A DNA stretch of 9,771 bases from JAWLFI01 sp041685645. GTDB taxonomy: Bacteria > Bacteroidota > Bacteroidia > Chitinophagales > Saprospiraceae. Below, piece after piece: positions 6,307-9,771 of this stretch; positions within the stretch are counted from its first letter, which is position 1, and every line of letters starts with the position of its first letter. The notes under the pieces are model-generated. The model made no database searches and was not told the origin of the DNA. It saw nothing but the letters and a program-made list of their open reading frames with translations. The stretch is from positions 1-9,771 of the forward strand of contig JAWLFI010000103.1 of the NCBI GenBank assembly GCA_041685645.1, in the 5' to 3' direction. Both the position numbers and the translations under genes were made by a program.

Positions 6307-6888
6307 CTACTGTCCCCCCCCGGACTCCTCTCGATCTATCCATCGGAGGGAGTTAAAAAAGGTTTCCATCTCCGGGCTTAATGCATAGGCCCTTGGGGCC
6401 GCAGATTGTATGAGATAATATCTGTTGTTCACAACACAGGCTCTGGAGTGCAATACGGCATGGCCTTTGTTGTAATTAATACGCCAAACCATGCCGGGGA
6501 ACCCCAAGATTTGCCTGGAGGACTCATAGGCGAGCTCCCCATCAACAGATTCCACAGAAGATTCGACCGTAGCAGCGAAAAACTCCTGCAGTAAATCTGA
6601 AGAGTCGTGATGAATCGTCTCTTCGGGGTAGTCGCAATAAGACATCTTATATACGGATACGCCTTTCTCCTCCTCTGAATGATGTAAGACAGTGTGATAC
6701 TCGATAGAGCCCATGGACGTCGTCAGGGTATCTGTATGAAACAACAAATCGGAAGAGGGGAATAATAGACTTAGTCCGGCAATGGAATCTTTGTATTTTT
6801 GCCATGGCGGTGCATCCTGGCCGCAGAGATTTCCGGCGAATAAAAGACAAATTATGAGTGATCTTACCAATGACTTCATTACAAACAT
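6307..6888 (-). CDS. Secreted protein of unknown function
   Basis: 193 residues from ATG 6886-6888, or 190 from a second in-frame ATG at 6877-6879 (MKSLVRSLIICLL). The N-terminus is a signal peptide: basic residues, hydrophobic core LIICLLFAG, then CGQDAPP. Leucine precedes the cysteine in GNLCG, which does not fit a lipobox, so cleavage by signal peptidase I near CGQ is more likely. The mature part (about 170 residues) is mixed alpha/beta in appearance, with GFPGMVWRINYNKG, then NRYYLIQ, then a C-terminal FFNSLRWID. That layout recalls small periplasmic proteins of PsbP-like type, but I do not recognise the family and assign no function. The 3' end has a G8 tract encoding SGGGQ. Its start overlaps the divergent WG-repeat gene. 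Confidence 0.75.
   Translation of the reverse strand: MFVMKSLVRSLIICLLFAGNLCGQDAPPWQKYKDSIAGLSLLFPSSDLLFHTDTLTTSMGSIEYHTVLHHSEEEKGVSVYKMSYCDYPEETIHHDSSDLLQEFFAATVESSVESVDGELAYESSRQILGFPGMVWRINYNKGHAVLHSRACVVNNRYYLIQSAAPRAYALSPEMETFFNSLRWIDREESGGGQ
6794..6801 (+). promoter_or_regulatory. Possible promoter of the WG-repeat gene, TATTTTTG
   Basis: TATTTTTG is an exact TAnnTTTG match, 52 nt before the ATG at 6854. It lies inside the coding region of the divergent secreted protein, so the match could be chance. No -33 partner is clear. Confidence 0.35.
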
Positions 6889-8071
6889 TAAACCTCTGTG
6901 TTACCTCGTTTTATTGTCCTGGGCTAGCATAGTTTTTAATGCCTGTGCATCGGACTCTCAGTCTGACGAAAGCCCTAAATCAACAAATATTGACCCGCTT
7001 ATTTTGGAGGATTATCGCTCTCCTCGACAAAAAATGGGATTTCTCGACGAAAGGGCAAAGATAGCTATTCCGGCGCAATTCGACGAAGTGCGAGCATTTT
7101 CAGAGGGCCTGGCCGCTGTAAATATAGAAGGGCTTTGGGGTTACATCAATAAGAAAGGAGAAAATACTATCCCCACTCAATATTTAGGTGCCTGGTCATT
7201 CAATAACGACAGAGCCAGGGTCCAATCGGCACAGAATCGCAAAGTGGGTTATATCGACACTCGCGGCGATACTGTCATTGACCTTACTTACGATGAGGGA
7301 GGAAACTACCAGTTCGGTTTGGTACCCGTCAAATCCGGCCAATACTGGGGATTAATAGATGAGGAGGGCGAAAATATAATGCGTCCAGAGTATTACGGCA
7401 TAAAAGTACTCTCCCGGGAATGGATCGCCGCAAAAATTACCGAAAATTGGGCGATCTATCATTTATCTAAAAAAGAGTGGATCCACTCTGATTTGAGTCA
7501 GGTGTTCGGATTCCGGGATGGCGTGTTTCGGGTAAAGGATATGGAGCAACAATATTACTATTTAGATACGAATGGAAAGGCCTTGTTTCCAGAACCCAGT
7601 GCTAAGTTATACAGCCCACAAGCCGGCGTTTTTACGCGCTGTGCCGAAAAGAACCAGTGCTACCTCATGGATCGGGAAGGTGAGCCACTCTCCGATACCT
7701 ATGACAAAATCAGACCATTGGGCGAAAATAGATTTGCGATCTATGAAAACGAAAATTGGGGCCTGATCAATGATCTGGGTACTGTCATCCTACCCCCTCA
7801 GTTTGAGCAACTGTATTCGTTCAGCAATGGATACGCCCCTTATCAGAAAGATGACCTTTGGGGCTTTATTGATCGGGAAGGAAGAAGAGTCACATCGAAT
7901 ATTTTCGGATTGGCCTGGCCCTTTGAAAACGGAATGGCGCGCGTTTTGACTTCCACCGGGATGGCCTATCTCAGGCGCGATTTAGAGCTGCGAAAAACCC
8001 CGCCATCCGTTGCAGAAATACGGTCGTATAGTGAATCTATGGCCGCGTTTAAGGAAAACCCGAAGCAGTAG
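6854..8071 (+). CDS. WG-repeat lipoprotein
   Basis: 405 residues from ATG 6854. The signal sequence has the hydrophobic segment LCYLVLLSWASIVF and a probable lipobox FNAC with C31 as the lipidated residue, followed by a polar Ser/Asp-rich spacer to about residue 60. The rest is about nine WG-type repeats of about 30-35 residues, with openings such as GFLDERAK, WGYINKKGE, VGYIDTRGD, WGLIDEEGE, WGLINDLGT and WGFIDREGR, each followed by an aromatic-rich half such as FSEGLAAV or FENGMARV; a partial unit follows near residue 369. Repeats 5 to 7 are more diverged. WG-repeat proteins are common in Bacteroidota, usually exported, and their ligands are mostly unknown. The frame is open back to 6782, but that extension would put 24 polar residues before the signal sequence. 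The n-region MSDLTNDFITNIKP is unusually long and acidic, so the exact start is uncertain. Confidence 0.88.
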   Translation: MSDLTNDFITNIKPLCYLVLLSWASIVFNACASDSQSDESPKSTNIDPLILEDYRSPRQKMGFLDERAKIAIPAQFDEVRAFSEGLAAVNIEGLWGYINKKGENTIPTQYLGAWSFNNDRARVQSAQNRKVGYIDTRGDTVIDLTYDEGGNYQFGLVPVKSGQYWGLIDEEGENIMRPEYYGIKVLSREWIAAKITENWAIYHLSKKEWIHSDLSQVFGFRDGVFRVKDMEQQYYYLDTNGKALFPEPSAKLYSPQAGVFTRCAEKNQCYLMDREGEPLSDTYDKIRPLGENRFAIYENENWGLINDLGTVILPPQFEQLYSFSNGYAPYQKDDLWGFIDREGRRVTSNIFGLAWPFENGMARVLTSTGMAYLRRDLELRKTPPSVAEIRSYSESMAAFKENPKQ

Positions 8072-8125
8072 AAACACTCCTTTGGCAATCTTTCCGGATT
8101 ATTATAAGGGAAATGAGGCTTTTCG

Positions 8126-8133
8126 TATCTTCG
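8126..8133 (+). promoter_or_regulatory. Predicted lpdA promoter, -7 box TATCTTCG
   Basis: TATCTTCG, followed by CAGCC, matches the Bacteroidota -7 box TAnnTTTG at seven of eight positions. It ends 32 nt before ATG 8166. A start of transcription 5 to 8 nt downstream would fall at about 8138-8141, at or just before the alternative TTG at 8142, which argues against that upstream start. Confidence 0.5.
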
Positions 8134-8165
8134 CAGCCTAATTGATAACGGAAAATACAAAGCAT

Positions 8166-9560
8166 ATGAAATTTGACTTGATAATCATTGGAACCGGCCC
8201 CGGTGGATATGTAGCTGCCATTCGCGCTTCACAATTGGGAATGAAAGTAGCCGTAGTAGAAAGAGAGAATCTGGGTGGCGTCTGTCTCAATTGGGGATGC
8301 ATCCCCACCAAAGCACTAATTAAAAGTGCCCAGGTATTTAACTATATACAACACGCTTCCGACTACGGCATCACCATAGGAGATGCCAAAGTGGACTTTG
8401 ACAATATGATCGGTCGAAGTCGGAATATTGCCGGTGATATGAGTAAGGGCGTACAGTTCCTCATGAAAAAGAATAAAATTACCGTTCTCGAAGGAGAAGG
8501 CAAACTCGTCCGCGGCAAAAAAGTCGAAGTCAAAGGAGAAAAGGGAACGGAAACCCACGAAGCCGACCACATCATTATCGCCACGGGGGCCCGCTCTCGC
8601 GAGCTCCCCAGCATGAAACAAGACGGTGAAAAGATCATCGGCTATCGCGAAGCTATGACCCTGAAAAAGCAGCCCAAAAGCATGGTCGTCGTAGGTGCGG
8701 GAGCGATTGGAACTGAATTTGCTTATGTCTACAATTCCATCGGCACAAAGGTTACCGTTGTCGAATATATGGCGCAAGGCCTTGTGCCCCGCGAAGATAA
8801 GGACATCTCCAGGGAGCTGGGTAAAGTGTTCAAAAAAGCAGGAATTGACGTCAAAGCCGGTACTGCTGTTGAAAAAATAGACACCTCAGGCAAAGGCTGT
8901 AAGGTCACTGTCAAAAACCAGAAAAACGATAAAGAAGAGGTGATCGAATGCGACATCGTTCTCTCAGCTGCCGGGGTCACCCCCAATACAGAGAACATCG
9001 GCCTCGAGACATTGGGCATTACAACCGAAAAAGGAGTGATTCAGGTAGACGACTATTACAATACCAATGTCAAAGGCATTTACGCCATCGGAGACTGCGT
9101 GCCGGGTCCCGCCTTAGCCCATGTAGCCAGCGCGGAAGGCATTGTCTGCGTTGAGAAAATTGCAGGTCTCGACCCCGAGCCCATCAATTATAACAATATT
9201 CCTTCTTGCACATACAGCGTCCCGGAAGTCGCCTCTGTTGGATACACCGAAGAAAGTGCCAAAGAAGCCGGATACGAAGTCAAAGTGGGCAAATTCCCAT
9301 TCACCGCGAGTGGAAAAGCGAAAGCCGCAGGTCATCCCGAGGGCTTTGTCAAAGTCATTTACGATGCCAAGTACGGCGAGTGGCTGGGTGCCCACATGAT
9401 AGGTTACAATGTCACTGAATTGATTGCAGAAGTCATTGCCGCCAGAAAGTTGGAGACCACAGGCCATGAAATCATCAAGTCCATCCATCCCCACCCGACC
9501 ATGTCAGAGGCCGTCATGGAGGCCAGTGCCGCAGCATACGACGAAGTCATTCACTTATAA
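8166..9560 (+). CDS. lpdA: Dihydrolipoyl dehydrogenase (E3)
   Basis: FAD- and NAD+-dependent flavoenzyme that reoxidises dihydrolipoyl groups on the E2 subunits of pyruvate, 2-oxoglutarate and branched-chain 2-oxoacid dehydrogenases and on the glycine-cleavage H protein. 464 residues. FAD-binding GTGPGG at 9-14, redox-active disulfide C40/C45 in GGVCLNWGCIPTK, NAD-binding GAGAIG, the second FAD motif YAIGDCVPGPALAH, and the catalytic dyad H443/E448 in HPHPTMSE. All active-site residues are intact. ATG 8166 gives the standard MKFDLIIIGTGPGG start; a TTG at 8142 would add eight residues but lies close to the predicted transcription start. It has its own promoter and terminator and is not beside E1/E2 genes, so it probably serves several complexes. 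Confidence 0.97.
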   Translation: MKFDLIIIGTGPGGYVAAIRASQLGMKVAVVERENLGGVCLNWGCIPTKALIKSAQVFNYIQHASDYGITIGDAKVDFDNMIGRSRNIAGDMSKGVQFLMKKNKITVLEGEGKLVRGKKVEVKGEKGTETHEADHIIIATGARSRELPSMKQDGEKIIGYREAMTLKKQPKSMVVVGAGAIGTEFAYVYNSIGTKVTVVEYMAQGLVPREDKDISRELGKVFKKAGIDVKAGTAVEKIDTSGKGCKVTVKNQKNDKEEVIECDIVLSAAGVTPNTENIGLETLGITTEKGVIQVDDYYNTNVKGIYAIGDCVPGPALAHVASAEGIVCVEKIAGLDPEPINYNNIPSCTYSVPEVASVGYTEESAKEAGYEVKVGKFPFTASGKAKAAGHPEGFVKVIYDAKYGEWLGAHMIGYNVTELIAEVIAARKLETTGHEIIKSIHPHPTMSEAVMEASAAAYDEVIHL

Positions 9561-9584
9561 AATGAGTGCCTGTTAGAAAAGATG

Positions 9585-9620
9585 AAAGAGGTTGATTTTT
9601 GCGAATCAGCCTCTTTTTTT
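9585..9620 (+). terminator. Intrinsic terminator of lpdA
   Basis: AAAGAGGTTGATT (9585-9597) pairs with AATCAGCCTCTTT (9604-9616), 13 bp with one G-U pair and a 6-nt loop, running into seven T residues at 9614-9620. It starts 24 nt after the lpdA stop. Confidence 0.93.
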
Positions 9621-9648
9621 ATGCTTCTATTTTTCTTTTCAACGGGCC

Positions 9649-9743
9649 TTTTGGGCGCCCCCGGCCAGGAGATTCCTCCTGACCGGGTCGTTATGTTTCG
9701 GGGCTCGTTCGGGGCCCCGGCCTCTGTCCGCCAGCCGGCGGAC
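9649..9743 (-). repeat. GC-rich double-hairpin repeat, right copy (inverted)
   Basis: Read on the minus strand: hairpin 1 GTCCGCC/GGCGGAC (9743-9726), a 14-nt linker, CGAACGA (9711-9705), a 9-nt linker, CATAACG (9695-9689), hairpin 2 (9687-9660, arms CCCGG-T-CAGGAG and CTCCTG-G-CCGGG, loop GAAT), and CGCCCAAAA (9657-9649). Order and key words match the left copy at 490-612, but the stems differ. Within hairpin 2 the one imperfect pair is T-G on the minus strand (a G-U wobble in RNA) and C-A on the plus strand, which favours minus-strand RNA as the form that folds. The element follows the lpdA terminator, and sequence 5' of it on this strand may be cut off by the window end. Confidence 0.7.
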
Positions 9744-9771
9744 TCCGGCCGCCTCACTCGGTCCGTCCCCT

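Noticed and set aside
8142..8165. TTG start adding eight residues to LpdA
   Set aside because: The predicted promoter puts transcription start at about this point, and ATG 8166 gives the standard family start.
1..9771. CRISPR array, tRNA, rRNA, transposase, phage or defence genes
   Set aside because: No regular spacer-repeat array, no tRNA or rRNA-like stretch and no protein of these families was found on either strand.

Overview
This window looks like chromosome from a Bacteroidota bacterium, possibly from the Saprospiria; that lineage is an inference from style, not from a search. Gene starts lack Shine-Dalgarno sequences. Matches or near-matches to the Bacteroidota -7 box (TAnnTTTG) lie 18 to 52 nt before four of the starts. 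Protein families are typical of the phylum, including a WG-repeat lipoprotein. The spacers are crowded with short dispersed repeats.

Layout: bases 1-723 have no convincing gene and hold a heptamer tandem repeat, a modular dispersed repeat and a GC-rich double-hairpin repeat. Then come yebC (724-1491, +), a translation-associated factor, and dnaG (1648-3630, +), primase. A convergent spacer of about 300 nt follows, with a second, shorter copy of the dispersed repeat and a good rho-independent terminator for the minus-strand unit. That unit is coaD (5567-6046, -) followed after 3 nt by pruA (3932-5563, -), so CoA synthesis and proline/P5C oxidation are probably co-transcribed. Upstream of coaD sits a 165-nt element bounded by perfect 14-bp inverted repeats. 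Next are an unnamed secreted protein (6307-6888, -) and a divergent WG-repeat lipoprotein (6854-8071, +) whose 5' ends overlap. lpdA (8166-9560, +) is framed by its own promoter and terminator. The last 150 nt hold an inverted relative of the double-hairpin repeat seen before yebC.

The genes are mostly housekeeping: replication (DnaG), translation (YebC), cofactor synthesis (CoaD), amino-acid catabolism (PruA) and the E3 component of 2-oxoacid dehydrogenases (LpdA). I found no defence system, prophage, transposase, tRNA, rRNA or CRISPR. The most interesting material is in the spacers: (i) a modular repeat family with three mosaic members (121-304, 3773-3848, 6115-6279), and (ii) a GC-rich repeat whose short conserved words frame two hairpins of unrelated sequence (490-612 and 9649-9743, opposite orientations). 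Start codons of yebC, coaD and lpdA are revised here from promoter position and family alignment; coaD appears to start at TTG.
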